Assembly (NCBI GenBank): GCA_009926135.1
Contig: RFPL01000013.1
Coordinates: 1 to 64,000, forward strand
Direction: 5' to 3'
From: Sphingomonadaceae bacterium
Lineage (GTDB): Bacteria > Pseudomonadota > Alphaproteobacteria > Sphingomonadales > Sphingomonadaceae
DNA length: 64,000 bases
Shown here in pieces: positions 48,096-58,061 of this stretch. Both the position numbers and the translations under genes were made by a program. The notes under the pieces were generated by a model. It did no database searches. It was given only the letters and a program-made list of their open reading frames with translations, and was not told where the DNA came from. Positions within the stretch are counted from its first letter, which is position 1, and each line of letters starts with the position of its first letter.

Positions 48096-49607
48096 CTACT
48101 GTCCGTAGTCGGCTTCAGAGGCCACCCGCACCGCTTCCCTTGCGGCGGCGATCAGTGCCCCGGCCTTGGCTTCACATTCGCGCTGTTCGTAGTCCGGGTT
48201 GCTGTCTGCGACGATCCCGGCGCCGGCCTGGACGTGCAGCGTGCCGTCCTTGACCACCCCGGTGCGCAGGACGATGCAGGAATCGAGGCTGCCATCGGGT
48301 GAGAAATAGCCAACCCCGCCGGCATAGGCACCGCGCGTTTCGGGCTCCAGTTCGGCGATGATCTGGCAGGCGCGGACCTTGGGGGCGCCGCTGACCGTCC
48401 CGGCCGGGAAGCCCGCAAACATCGCATCGATCGCATCGTGGTGGGCGCTGTCCAGCTTGCCGACCACGTTGGAGACGATGTGCATGACGTGGCTGTAGCG
48501 TTCGACGGTATAGCTCTCGGTTACCTGCACGGTTCCAGCCTCGGCCACCCGGCCGACATCGTTGCGGCCCAGATCAAGCAGCATCAGGTGTTCGGCCCGC
48601 TCCTTGGGATCGGCCAGCAGGCTGACTTCGTTCTCGCGGTCTTCCTCTGGCGTCTTGCCGCGGGGGCGGGTGCCGGCGATCGGGCGGATCGTCACTTCGC
48701 CATCGCGGACGCGGACGAGGATTTCCGGGCTTGATCCGGTCAGGGCAAAGCCCGGCAGGTCGAGGAAATAGAGGAACGGCGAGGGGTTGATGCGCCGCAG
48801 CGCGCGGTAGAGATCGAACGCCGGCAGCGTGAACGGGGTGGTAAAGCGCTGGGCCAGCACCACCTGGAAGATGTCACCGGCGGCGATGTAGTCCTTCGCG
48901 GCCAGGACCATCCGGGTGTATTCGCCCGGGACGAGCACGGGTTCCAGCGCGGGCAGGGGCAAATCGGCCGTCCGGATCGGCGCGGGGGCAGGTCCAGCCA
49001 GGCGCGCCAGCACGGCTTCAATGCGCTCGCCGGCCAGTTCCACCATCCGTTCCGGCACGCCGCCGCCCGGCCAGACTGGGGCAATGGCGAACAGTTCATC
49101 GCTCAGCCGGTCGAACACCAGCAACAGGGTGGGGCGCACGAACAGCATGTCCGGCAGGTCCAGCGCATTGGGTGCCGGACGCGGCAGCTCCTCGATCAGG
49201 CCATAGGTCTCGAAGCCGAAATAGCCGACGAGGCAGGCCAGCGCCGAGGGCAACGGCTGGGGCACGTCGATCTTGCAGGCCTCGACCAGCGCGCGCAGCT
49301 CGGCCAGGCTGTCCCTGGGCAAGGGGGCAAAGGCACTGCGATCATGCCGCCAGGCGCGATTGATCTCGCAATCTGCACCCGTCGCGCGGAACACCAGATC
49401 GGGATCGAGCCCGAGCAGGCTGTAGCGCCCGCGCACTTCGCCGCCCTGAACCGATTCGAGCAGGAAATCACCGCGGCCCGGCTCGATCAGCTTCAGTGCG
49501 GCCCCGACTGGGGTTTCCGTATCGGCAATCAGCCGCTGCCAGACCAGCGCCGGGCGGCCATCGGCCAAAGCGACCAGCGCAGCGTCGCGATTGTTGAGCC
49601 CGGGCAT
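48096..49607 (-). CDS. trpE: anthranilate synthase component I
   Basis: A 503-residue chorismate-utilising enzyme. The C-terminal domain contains PIAGTRPRGKTPEEDRENE, LDLGRNDVGRVAEAGTVQV, GTVSGAPKVRACQII, and GAGIVADSNPDYE. The N-terminal LIEPGRGDFLLESVQGGE block includes the tryptophan feedback-site region. It makes anthranilate with TrpG. It follows ppiD by only ten bases, leaving no room for a leader-peptide attenuator directly in front. Confidence 0.97.
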   Translation of the reverse strand: MPGLNNRDAALVALADGRPALVWQRLIADTETPVGAALKLIEPGRGDFLLESVQGGEVRGRYSLLGLDPDLVFRATGADCEINRAWRHDRSAFAPLPRDSLAELRALVEACKIDVPQPLPSALACLVGYFGFETYGLIEELPRPAPNALDLPDMLFVRPTLLLVFDRLSDELFAIAPVWPGGGVPERMVELAGERIEAVLARLAGPAPAPIRTADLPLPALEPVLVPGEYTRMVLAAKDYIAAGDIFQVVLAQRFTTPFTLPAFDLYRALRRINPSPFLYFLDLPGFALTGSSPEILVRVRDGEVTIRPIAGTRPRGKTPEEDRENEVSLLADPKERAEHLMLLDLGRNDVGRVAEAGTVQVTESYTVERYSHVMHIVSNVVGKLDSAHHDAIDAMFAGFPAGTVSGAPKVRACQIIAELEPETRGAYAGGVGYFSPDGSLDSCIVLRTGVVKDGTLHVQAGAGIVADSNPDYEQRECEAKAGALIAAAREAVRVASEADYGQ

Positions 49608-49617
49608 GGCTATTCGA

Positions 49618-51552
49618 TCAATTGCCGCCGGAGAGGCGGGTCTTGACCGCGTTGATCGCAGCCTCGTTGCGCTTAACGCCCACTTCGGTGCGCATCGCGT
49701 TGCGCAGCTGCTGGGAGTATTCCTGCGATGTGACGCGGGCCATGGTCTGCTGGAATTCGGGCAGGCGCGGATCGTTCGGGGCGACCTTGCCCGGAATGAT
49801 GTCGGTCACCTTGACGACATACCAGCCGCGATTGCGCGGACCGGCCATCAGTTTGACCTGGCCCTTGGCGAGGGTGAACAGCATCGCCAGCGGTGGCGGA
49901 GTCTGCTGACCCATGGCCTGCACCTGCTCGCGAGGCAGATTGACCTGATCGATCGGTGGCAGCGGCAGGCCGAGCGCGGCAAAAGCAGCGCCAAGGTCCT
50001 TACCTTGCTTGATCATCGTCTCGACCTTCAGGGCAGCCGCGCGCGCGGCGGTCGCGCCCTTGGCGAGCTGGAGTTCGGCCACGGCCTGCTGCTTGACTTC
50101 GGCCAGCGGCGGAGCGGCGGAAAGGGCGATCTGGGCAACGTCGAAGACCAGGAACTGCTTGCCCGGTTCCACTTCAGCCAGCTGCGACTGACCTTCGTTC
50201 TCCATCGCAAAAGCGGTGGGCAGGACGCGCGCGAGTTCGGGTGGCGCCGTCTTGCCATCCTGTCCGAAGATCTGGCCATTGCTGAGCAGCGGCGGCGTTT
50301 CGGTCAGGGTCAGGTCGAGTTCCTTGGCCACGTCGGTCAGGGTCGAACCATTGTCGAACTCTTCCTCGATCCGGGCCGAGAAATCAGTCAGCGCGGCGCG
50401 GTGCTTTTGCGCGATCAGTTCGGGCAGCAGCTCGGCCCGGGCCTGGTCCAGCGTCTTGCCGGCCTTGCCCTCGATGGCGTCAACGCGCAGCAGGACCCAA
50501 CCGAGCGGGGCCTTGATCGGCCCCAGCACCTTACCCTTAGGTGCATCGAACGCGGCATTGGCGGCGGCCTGCGAGGTCTGGATTGCGAGCGCTGACTTGG
50601 CGAGCGGCGCAAGCGTGGCGACACTGAGGCCCTTGGCAGACGCCACGGCTTCGAGCGACTTGCCCGCCGTTTCCGCCAAGGCGGCCTTGGCGGCGGCTTC
50701 GGTCGGCAGGACCAGCTGGCTGACCCGGCGATTTTCGCTGGCCTCGAACTTGGCCTTGTTGGCGTTATAGGCGGCTGCGATTTCGGCCTCGGTCGGGGCC
50801 GGCACGGTCTTCAGCACGGCATCGGTGAAGGTCGCATAGCGGATCACGCGGCGTTCGGGCCGGATGAAATTCTTCTGGTTCTCGGCGTACCAGGCGCCCA
50901 GTTCAGCATCGCTCGGCAAGGTCTTTGGCGCAAAGGCGGCCGATGGCAGCAGGCCGATCTGACCGGTGCGGCGCTCGGTCACCACGGCAGCATAGCGCTG
51001 CACGACCGCGCCCGGCACGGTCACGCCGACGTCGGCACTGGTCAGCAACTGGCGGGCCATCAGCGAATTGCCCAGTTCGCGCCGCAACTGGGAATCAGTC
51101 AATCCGCGCTGCTGGAGGAAGGCCTTGTAAAGCTGGTCGCTGACCTTGCCATCCGGCCCCTGGACATCGGGTAACTTCGCAATTTCGCTGTCGATCAGCC
51201 GGTCACCAATGTGCATCCCGTGCTTCTCACCGAATTCGCGGATTGCGGCCAGGTCGATCACGTTGCGCAGCACTTGATCGAACCCACCCTGGGCGACGAA
51301 GTCCTTGAGGGTAACGGTTGGCTGTTCGCGCCGCAGGTTCTCGACCGTGCGGCTCACGGCACGTTCTACTTCAGATGTATCGACCCGGCCCTTGCCGACC
51401 GTGGCGGCGCGGTCGCCTCCGGCAGCGCCGCCGAAGGACTTGTTGCCAGCAATGTCTCCAGCCGCGAAGGCCAGGCCCAGCAGCAGCAGGAAACCCATGA
51501 CCAGGGCCAGACCGAACTTCGAACCGAAGGACTTACGGAAGAATTGCAGCAT
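49618..51552 (-). CDS. PpiD-like peptidylprolyl isomerase / SurA N-terminal domain protein
   Basis: A 644-residue membrane-anchored periplasmic protein. One N-terminal helix (FGLALVMGFLLLLGLAFAAG) is followed by a SurA-type helical region and parvulin-like segments, with a final domain including GQVKLMAGPRNRGWYVVKV. Similar in size and layout to E. coli PpiD (623 residues), a chaperone at the SecYEG exit. The ATG at 51552 is chosen because it begins the classic short cytoplasmic tail (MLQFFRKSF). It leads the trp series in sphingomonads. Confidence 0.9.
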   Translation of the reverse strand: MLQFFRKSFGSKFGLALVMGFLLLLGLAFAAGDIAGNKSFGGAAGGDRAATVGKGRVDTSEVERAVSRTVENLRREQPTVTLKDFVAQGGFDQVLRNVIDLAAIREFGEKHGMHIGDRLIDSEIAKLPDVQGPDGKVSDQLYKAFLQQRGLTDSQLRRELGNSLMARQLLTSADVGVTVPGAVVQRYAAVVTERRTGQIGLLPSAAFAPKTLPSDAELGAWYAENQKNFIRPERRVIRYATFTDAVLKTVPAPTEAEIAAAYNANKAKFEASENRRVSQLVLPTEAAAKAALAETAGKSLEAVASAKGLSVATLAPLAKSALAIQTSQAAANAAFDAPKGKVLGPIKAPLGWVLLRVDAIEGKAGKTLDQARAELLPELIAQKHRAALTDFSARIEEEFDNGSTLTDVAKELDLTLTETPPLLSNGQIFGQDGKTAPPELARVLPTAFAMENEGQSQLAEVEPGKQFLVFDVAQIALSAAPPLAEVKQQAVAELQLAKGATAARAAALKVETMIKQGKDLGAAFAALGLPLPPIDQVNLPREQVQAMGQQTPPPLAMLFTLAKGQVKLMAGPRNRGWYVVKVTDIIPGKVAPNDPRLPEFQQTMARVTSQEYSQQLRNAMRTEVGVKRNEAAINAVKTRLSGGN

Positions 51553-51713
51553 GCCAACTCGCCAGAAAAGGAAACTGTGCGCCGTCAAAAGCGCCTGTGG
51601 CGGGGCTTTAGGCAGCAATTGCCGCGCGGGCAATGGCGCTTGGCGATCAAGCGGACAATGGCGGCCGCGATCCACAGGCTGCTTTGACAACCATGGCACC
51701 ACTGGCCTAGGCG

Positions 51714-51740
51714 CGGGGTTCTACCGGGGGCACAACCCCG
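51714..51740. other. hairpin upstream of tpiA
   Basis: CGGGGTT and AACCCCG form a seven-base stem around a 13-base loop, 30 bases before the tpiA start. There is no T-run. It could be part of the 5' leader or the divergent promoter region between ppiD and tpiA. Confidence 0.3.
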
Positions 51741-51769
51741 GGGCTCAATTAAACGGCAGGAATTCAGGC

Positions 51770-52528
51770 ATGGCTAACCGGCCCTTTATTGTCGGCAACT
51801 GGAAGATGAATGGCACGCGGGCCATGCTTGCCGAAGCCCGCGCCATCGATCGCGGCGCGGCGCGCCACGTTGGCGTTCGGGTGGCCGTCGCCCCGCCTTT
51901 CACCCTGATTCAAGCCATGGCAGAGAATGCCGAGACGATGGTGATCGGTGGGCAGGACTGCCACGCCGCGGCAAGCGGGGCCTATACCGGCGATGTCTCG
52001 GCCGCGATGCTGGCCGATAGCGGCGCGACTTTCACCATCCTGGGCCACAGCGAACGCCGCGCCATGCACGGCGAGACCGATGCGATTGTCCGCGCCAAGG
52101 CCGAGGCCGCGCTGACCGCCGGGCTCGAAGTGATCGTCTGCGTGGGAGAAACCGAAGCCCAGCGCGATGCCGGACAGGCCGAAGCCGTGGTCTGCACGCA
52201 GCTCGATGGTTCGCTGCCGGTGGGCGAGGGCGTCGCCGCCCGCGTGACAGTCGCTTATGAGCCGGTCTGGGCCATTGGTACCGGCCGGGTCCCTTCGGTC
52301 GAGGACATTGGCGCGATCCACCGCGCGATCCGGGCACGGCTGGAAGCGATCTATGGCGAGGATGGCGCCGGAATTTCGATCCTGTACGGCGGTTCGGTCA
52401 ATGCCGGCAATGCCGTGGAACTGCTGGCGGCAGACGAAGTGGGCGGGGCACTGGTTGGCGGCGCCAGCCTGCAGGCCGACAATTTCCTGGCAATCGTCCT
52501 TGCTGCGGGCGGTCCGGGCGACGAATAG
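51770..52528 (+). CDS. tpiA: triosephosphate isomerase
   Basis: A 252-residue TIM. NWKMN holds catalytic Lys12, ILGHSERR the catalytic His, and AYEPVWAIGTG the catalytic Glu; the ILYGGSVNAGN phosphate loop is also intact. The ATG at 51770 is the canonical start (MANRPFIVGNWKMNG). It interconverts dihydroxyacetone phosphate and glyceraldehyde 3-phosphate. It heads a tpiA-secG-pyrG cluster diverging from ppiD. Confidence 0.98.
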   Translation: MANRPFIVGNWKMNGTRAMLAEARAIDRGAARHVGVRVAVAPPFTLIQAMAENAETMVIGGQDCHAAASGAYTGDVSAAMLADSGATFTILGHSERRAMHGETDAIVRAKAEAALTAGLEVIVCVGETEAQRDAGQAEAVVCTQLDGSLPVGEGVAARVTVAYEPVWAIGTGRVPSVEDIGAIHRAIRARLEAIYGEDGAGISILYGGSVNAGNAVELLAADEVGGALVGGASLQADNFLAIVLAAGGPGDE

Positions 52529-52602
52529 CGCCACGCTTGCAACCGGCCGCCTGCGCGCCTAAATGCTCCGGCAACACGTTCTCTCCAGCGGAAAGCCGCC
52601 CA

Positions 52603-52986
52603 ATGTCGCTATTTATCTTCCTTACCGTTGTGCAGGCTCTGGTTGCCGCGCTGCTGGTCGCCGTGATCCTGATGCAAAAGTCGGAAGGTGGCGGGCTTGG
52701 CGTTGGTGGCAGCCCGGCCGGGCTGATGTCTGCGCGCGGCGCGGCCGATTTCCTCACCCGCTCGACCGCCGTCCTGGCGACCCTGTTCGTGGTGTTGAGC
52801 ATTGCTCTGGCGGCGATCGCGGCCAGCACCGCTTCGGGCGGCGGGCTTGATACCTCGCTCAATCGCGCCGTGGCTCCTGCAGGTCCGCCGGTTGGTGCCG
52901 ATCCGCTGGCTGCACCGGCTGCGGCTCCGGCCGATGCTGCCGCTGCTCCGGCCGCCGCACCGCAGGGCGCACCTGCCAAGCAATAA
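52603..52986 (+). CDS. secG: protein translocase subunit SecG
   Basis: A 127-residue SecG with two membrane helices (LFIFLTVVQALVAALLVAVI and TAVLATLFVVLSIALAAIA) joined by the conserved glycine-rich loop QKSEGGGLGVGG. The C-terminal tail is rich in Ala and Pro, as often in alphaproteobacteria. It assists SecYE in protein export. A GGCCCGC/GCGGGCC hairpin (52993-53012) follows the stop. Confidence 0.95.
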   Translation: MSLFIFLTVVQALVAALLVAVILMQKSEGGGLGVGGSPAGLMSARGAADFLTRSTAVLATLFVVLSIALAAIAASTASGGGLDTSLNRAVAPAGPPVGADPLAAPAAAPADAAAAPAAAPQGAPAKQ

Positions 52987-53074
52987 CCTGCTGGCCCGCT
53001 TTGCGGCGGGCCGATCTACCGAACTTGTGGATTGCGGCAAGCAGCGCTTGCCCGCTACCCCATTCATTGCTTAA

Positions 53075-54721
<1,647 letters not shown>

Positions 54722-54895
54722 ACGATTCCGGTTAGTTCCGGGTGGACAACTCACAAGATTGCACTTGCATTCGACCTAGGGTTTCCCCTAGCTCGTAGCG
54801 GGCGTCAGCAACAATCTTTCAGGGCTTGTCGAAGGTCCGATCGTCTATTGCGACCCGGACGATCAAGACGCGACAGGGCGGCGCGCAAGCGTCGC

Positions 54896-54923
54896 GGGGG
54901 TGGGGCCGCCAGGCTCCACCCCC
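54896..54923. terminator. strong hairpin between convergent pyrG and hsp20 genes
   Basis: GGGGGTGGGGCC-GCCA-GGCTCCACCCCC gives a 12-base stem with one G-T pair. A good T-run is absent on both strands, so it is a possible bidirectional terminator of weak type. A smaller perfect hairpin, CTAGGG-TTTC-CCCTAG, lies at 54776-54791. Confidence 0.45.
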
Positions 54924-54944
54924 ATTCAACGGAAAATTTAAGGA

Positions 54945-55418
54945 TCAGGCGGCTGCACTGCTTTCGTCAGCAGCATCGCTAACCACGGTCAGGGCCTTTT
55001 GCGTGCCGACCGGGATCGTCTTCGGCTTCATCGCCTCGGGCACTTCGCGCACCAGATCGATGATCAGCAGGCCATCTTCAAGGTTGGCTGCTTCGACGCG
55101 GACATAGTCGGCCAGTTCGAAACGGCGCTCAAACCCGCGCTGTGCGATGCCGACATGCAGGAATTGTCCGGCCTGCGGTTCGTCACCCTTGCGGCCCTGG
55201 ATCACCATCAGGTTCTGCTGGGCGGTGATCTCGATATCGGCGGGCTTGAAACCGGCCACGGCCAGGGTGATGCGGTAGCTTTCGTCACCGCGACGTTCGA
55301 TGTTGAAAGGTGGATAGTTGTCGCCGCTGTTCAGCCGGTTGTGGTTTTCCAGCAGGTCAAACAGCCGGTCAAAGCCAACCATAGTGCGGCGATAGGGGGT
55401 AAAGTCGAAACGGTTCAT
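54945..55418 (-). CDS. small heat-shock protein Hsp20/IbpA family
   Basis: A 157-residue small heat-shock protein. The alpha-crystallin domain covers roughly residues 37-130, with YRITLAVAGFKPADIEI and the ERRFELADYV stretch, and the N-terminus DFTPYRRTMVGFDRLFDLL is typical of the IbpA/HspA subgroup. It holds unfolding proteins for refolding by DnaK/ClpB. The ATG at 55418 has GGAGGA seven bases upstream, inside a predicted ROSE-type thermometer. An RpoH-like promoter lies further upstream. Confidence 0.95.
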   Translation of the reverse strand: MNRFDFTPYRRTMVGFDRLFDLLENHNRLNSGDNYPPFNIERRGDESYRITLAVAGFKPADIEITAQQNLMVIQGRKGDEPQAGQFLHVGIAQRGFERRFELADYVRVEAANLEDGLLIIDLVREVPEAMKPKTIPVGTQKALTVVSDAADESSAAA

Positions 55419-55512
55419 CGCAAAATCCTCCAACGAGCAATCTTGGTTACTGCGCGAGGCCCGTTATGGCGCCCCGCGCTGCGGCATCATCCCCTCGCGG
55501 ACCATGACACCG
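55419..55512 (-). promoter_or_regulatory. predicted ROSE-type RNA thermometer in hsp20 5' UTR
   Basis: In the mRNA sense the last hairpin pairs TTGCTC with GAGGA of the ribosome site, leaving a G opposite a G as in the conserved ROSE UYGCU/AGGA element. A second strong hairpin (GCGCGGGGC with GCCTCGCGC) lies just upstream. The leader length of about 94 bases and its position before an hsp20 gene match known ROSE elements of alphaproteobacteria. Confidence 0.6.
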
Positions 55513-55518
55513 CCACCG

Positions 55519-55546
55519 ATGTATGATAGCCGCCGCCTGTTTCAAG
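55519..55546 (-). promoter_or_regulatory. candidate RpoH (sigma-32) promoter of hsp20
   Basis: CTTG-N17-CATACAT on the minus strand compares with the alphaproteobacterial RpoH consensus CTTG-N17-CYTATNT, with exact spacing and two mismatches in the -10. It overlaps the ribosome site region of the divergent grxC gene. Confidence 0.5.
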
Positions 55547-55556
55547 AGGAGCCCGC

Positions 55557-55820
55557 ATGTCCACTCCGAAAGTCGAGATCTATACCAAGTGGGGTTGCCC
55601 CTATTGCGTCCGCGCCAAGTCGCTGCTGGACAAGAAGGGCGTGGCTTACGCCGAGATCGACGTGACCTTCGGTGGCAAGGATCGCGATGAGATGGTCCGC
55701 CGCGTGCCGGGCGCGAGCACGGTGCCGCAGGTGCTGGTCAACGATCAGGCGCTGGGCGGCTGCGACGAAATCATGGCGCTTGACGCTGCGGGCAAGCTCG
55801 ACCCGCTGCTGGGCCTGTAG
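55557..55820 (+). CDS. grxC: glutaredoxin 3
   Basis: An 87-residue dithiol glutaredoxin with active site CPYC (Cys14, Cys17), the GSH-binding TVPQV cis-Pro motif, and the GGCDEI motif. It reduces disulfides using glutathione. AGAGGA precedes the ATG. The nitrilase-family gene follows nine bases after the stop, a grxC-nitrilase-DUF1178 order common in alphaproteobacteria. Confidence 0.97.
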   Translation: MSTPKVEIYTKWGCPYCVRAKSLLDKKGVAYAEIDVTFGGKDRDEMVRRVPGASTVPQVLVNDQALGGCDEIMALDAAGKLDPLLGL

Positions 55821-55829
55821 CGGACCCGC

Positions 55830-56648
55830 ATGGCCCGCATTGCCATCCTGCAGATGACCGCCGGGATCGATCCGGCGGCCAATGCACGCGCTCTCGTCAG
55901 CGCGATCGGCGCGGCGGAAAGCGGCGGGGCGACGATGCTCTTCACCCCGGAAATGTCGGGTCTGCTCGATCGCGACCGCGCGCGCGGCGGCCAGCATATC
56001 GTGCCTGAGGTTGATAACCCGGTGCTGGCGGCCGTGCGCGATGCTGCCGCCGGCGCAGGCGTCTGGGTCGCGCTCGGCAGTCTGGCGGTCGCCCGAGCGG
56101 ACGGGCGCTGGGCCAACCGCAGCCTGCTGATCGATCCCAACGGTGCGATCGCCGCGCGCTACGACAAGATCCACATGTTCGACGTCGACCTGGCGACGGG
56201 CGAAAGCTGGCGTGAGTCCAACGCCTATGCCCCGGGCGAGCAGGTGGTGACGGTCGACCATACCCCGCTGGGCCGGCTCGGCCTCACCATCTGTTATGAC
56301 CTGCGTTTTCCCGCGCTGTTCGATGCGCTGGGCCAGGCGCGGTGCGACGCCATCGCCATCCCCGCCGCCTTTACCCGGCCGACCGGCGCGGCGCACTGGC
56401 ACGTGTTGCAGCGCGCCCGTGCGATCGAGGCCAGCGCTTATGTCATCGCGGCGGCCCAGGTCGGTCGCCATGAGGACGGGCGCGAGACCTATGGTCATAG
56501 CCTGGTGATCGATCCGTGGGGCGAAGTCCTGCTCGATCTGGGCGGGGAAGAGCCGGGGCTGGGCTTTGCCGAGATCGATCTGGCCCGGATTGCCGAGGTT
56601 CGCGCGCAGCTGCCCAGCCTTGTCAATCGCCGGCCAATCCACACATAG
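55830..56648 (+). CDS. carbon-nitrogen hydrolase (nitrilase superfamily, Nit1-like)
   Basis: A 272-residue nitrilase-fold amidase. The catalytic triad is Glu41 (FTPEM), Lys in YDKIHMFDVD, and Cys in LTICYDLRFP. The subfamily resembles Nit1/YafV-type repair amidases that hydrolyse deaminated glutathione; that role would fit its position behind grxC but is inference. The length is normal. Confidence 0.92.
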   Translation: MARIAILQMTAGIDPAANARALVSAIGAAESGGATMLFTPEMSGLLDRDRARGGQHIVPEVDNPVLAAVRDAAAGAGVWVALGSLAVARADGRWANRSLLIDPNGAIAARYDKIHMFDVDLATGESWRESNAYAPGEQVVTVDHTPLGRLGLTICYDLRFPALFDALGQARCDAIAIPAAFTRPTGAAHWHVLQRARAIEASAYVIAAAQVGRHEDGRETYGHSLVIDPWGEVLLDLGGEEPGLGFAEIDLARIAEVRAQLPSLVNRRPIHT

Positions 56649-56656
56649 GGCCGACC

Positions 56657-57115
56657 ATGATCGTATTCGACCTGATCTGCCAGTCGGCCGGGCACCGCTT
56701 CGAAGGCTGGTTCGCCTCGTCCGAAGCCTTTGCCGAGCAGCAGCGGCGCGGGCTGGTCGATTGCCCGCACTGCGGCACCACTGCGGTCGCCAAGGCGCCG
56801 ATGGCACCCTCCGTGCCCAGGAAAGGCAACCAGTTGCCGGTACCGGCCCAGTCTTCGCCGGTTGCCGCTGGCCTGCCGCCCGAAGCACTGGCGGTGATGG
56901 AAAAGCTCGCGAAGTTGCAGGCGGAGGCGCTCAAGCAATCGCGCTGGGTGGGCGAGGACTTCGCCGAGGCCAGCCGCGCGATCCATTATGGCGAGCGCGC
57001 GGCTGAGCCGATCCACGGCCAGGCCACGCTGGAAGAGGCGAAGGACCTGCTCGAAGAAGGCGTTGCGGTCATGCCGCTGCCATTCCCGGTCGTCCCGCCG
57101 GATCAGGCGAACTGA
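56657..57115 (+). CDS. DUF1178 family protein
   Basis: A 152-residue protein starting MIVFDLICQSAGHRFEGWF, with a CPHCG motif near residue 36, which is the DUF1178 pattern. The two Cys and His may bind metal as a half zinc ribbon. The function is unknown. It lies eight bases after the nitrilase-family gene and is probably co-transcribed with it. tRNA-Arg follows. Confidence 0.9.
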   Translation: MIVFDLICQSAGHRFEGWFASSEAFAEQQRRGLVDCPHCGTTAVAKAPMAPSVPRKGNQLPVPAQSSPVAAGLPPEALAVMEKLAKLQAEALKQSRWVGEDFAEASRAIHYGERAAEPIHGQATLEEAKDLLEEGVAVMPLPFPVVPPDQAN

Positions 57116-57152
57116 TTGCCAGCCCCGGCGCTGCGCACTAGAGGAGGCGCGG

Positions 57153-57229
57153 GCGCCCGTAGCTCAGCCGGATAGAGCACCAGATTCCTAATCTGGGGGC
57201 CATGGGTTCGAATCCCGTCGGGCGCACCA
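57153..57229 (+). tRNA. tRNA-Arg (CCT)
   Basis: Acceptor GCGCCCG pairs with CGGGCGC. The anticodon stem-loop CCAGA-TTCCTAA-TCTGG gives anticodon CCT, reading AGG. The T-loop is GTTCGAATC, the discriminator A, and CCA is encoded. Confidence 0.97.
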
Positions 57230-57557
57230 CCATCTGACTGCCGCAAAATCGGTGGGTCCATAGTTATCGCTCTGCTATTGTGAAGAACGCGCAGATATCG
57301 CGTTGCCCCCACCTACAGATGCCAAGAAAAAATACGTACAAAAGGCGCGATTGGATTTCGATCGAGCAAAGTAAACCTGGACCTGGTACGGTTTTGTATG
57401 AGGTTTTGCGGATTTTAAAATACGTCAAGGCCTGCTTAAGGCCGCGCCTTGCGGCTTCTTGGGATTAGAAACCGCGGGGGTATGCATATTTGCTGCATTG
57501 GTTTGAAGGCGCATTGACCTGCGCTGACCAACAACACGCCCCTGAATAGGGGGCATT
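57230..57557. other. gene-free, lower-GC region between tRNA-Arg and the adhesin
   Basis: 328 bases with visibly lower GC than the rest, including AAAAAATACG and TTTTAAAATACG stretches. It holds a possible terminator hairpin (GCCGC-GCCTT-GCGGC at 57441-57455, followed by TTCTT) and the adhesin 5' leader. No convincing coding frame was found, and no integrase. Confidence 0.5.
57538..57554 (+). promoter_or_regulatory. hairpin sequestering the adhesin ribosome site
   Basis: GCCCCT-GAAT-AGGGG(G)C folds so that the AGGGGG ribosome site, four bases before the ATG at 57558, is the 3' arm of the stem. It could limit translation of the large surface protein. Confidence 0.45.
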
Positions 57558-57884
57558 ATGTATCAGTCGCGTTCGCTCAAGGTTCTTACCCGCGTCATTG
57601 GCATGCTTGTCGTGCTTCTGCTCACGCCGGTGGCCGCCCATGCCGGGGTGCCTACGCTGACGTTCACGAATGGTTGGGTTGGGGAATACTCCTCGGCGAT
57701 CAACCAGCCCGTGAATATGTATGCCTTTGACAACGGCACGCCTGATCTGAACATCAAGGCCGTAACGATATCGCAGAACTCGTCGACCAATCAGTTCGAA
57801 CTGCAGGGCAACGACATCCCGGTCACGGTGACCGTCGATTTCATCAATGGTAGCCGGCAGACTGTCCAGGGCGCAGTCAACTGA
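57558..57884 (+). CDS. N-terminal part of a giant adhesin, cut by an in-frame TGA
   Basis: A 108-residue open segment with a Sec signal peptide (LVVLLLTPVAAHA-G) and a beta-rich start (TLTFTNGWVGEYSSAINQ). It ends at TGA 57882-57884, but the same frame then stays open for 1,721 more codons. The codons after the TGA (R-E-T-A-S-G-G-T-L...) carry on the same beta-rich style. The best reading is one gene of 1,830 codons spanning 57558-63050 with a nonsense codon at 109, probably a former Trp codon (TGG to TGA). On its own this piece would be a small secreted peptide. Confidence 0.6.
   Translation: MYQSRSLKVLTRVIGMLVVLLLTPVAAHAGVPTLTFTNGWVGEYSSAINQPVNMYAFDNGTPDLNIKAVTISQNSSTNQFELQGNDIPVTVTVDFINGSRQTVQGAVN
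57882..57884 (+). other. in-frame TGA interrupting the adhesin gene
   Basis: The TGA lies in context AAC-TGA-CGC, in frame with both the signal-peptide segment and the long downstream frame. No selenocysteine-type hairpin was recognised. It may be a real nonsense mutation, a sequencing error, or a site of UGA readthrough. Confidence 0.7.
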
Positions 57885-58061
57885 CGCGAAACGGCAAGTG
57901 GCGGGACGCTGCGCGGGATCGGCCTGCGGATCGACCAGAACATCAGCGATGGCTACACCCTGACCGCCACTCGCCAGAAAACCTATCTGCTGAAGGTTCC
58001 TGGCAGCACCCTGGCGATCGCCAATGGTGGTTCGGTTTCCGGCAACGCGGCGCTGTCGAAC

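Noticed and set aside
54826..55107. 93-codon plus-strand frame between pyrG and hsp20
   Set aside because: It has no ribosome site and runs into the antisense of hsp20; the intergenic part contains hairpins instead.
57280..57468. 62-codon plus-strand frame after tRNA-Arg
   Set aside because: It lies in lower-GC DNA with no ribosome site and crosses the hairpin at 57441-57455; nothing supports translation.
57882..57884. Selenocysteine insertion at the in-frame TGA
   Set aside because: No SECIS-like hairpin was seen just after the TGA, the family is not a selenoprotein family, and the position suits a Trp codon change better.
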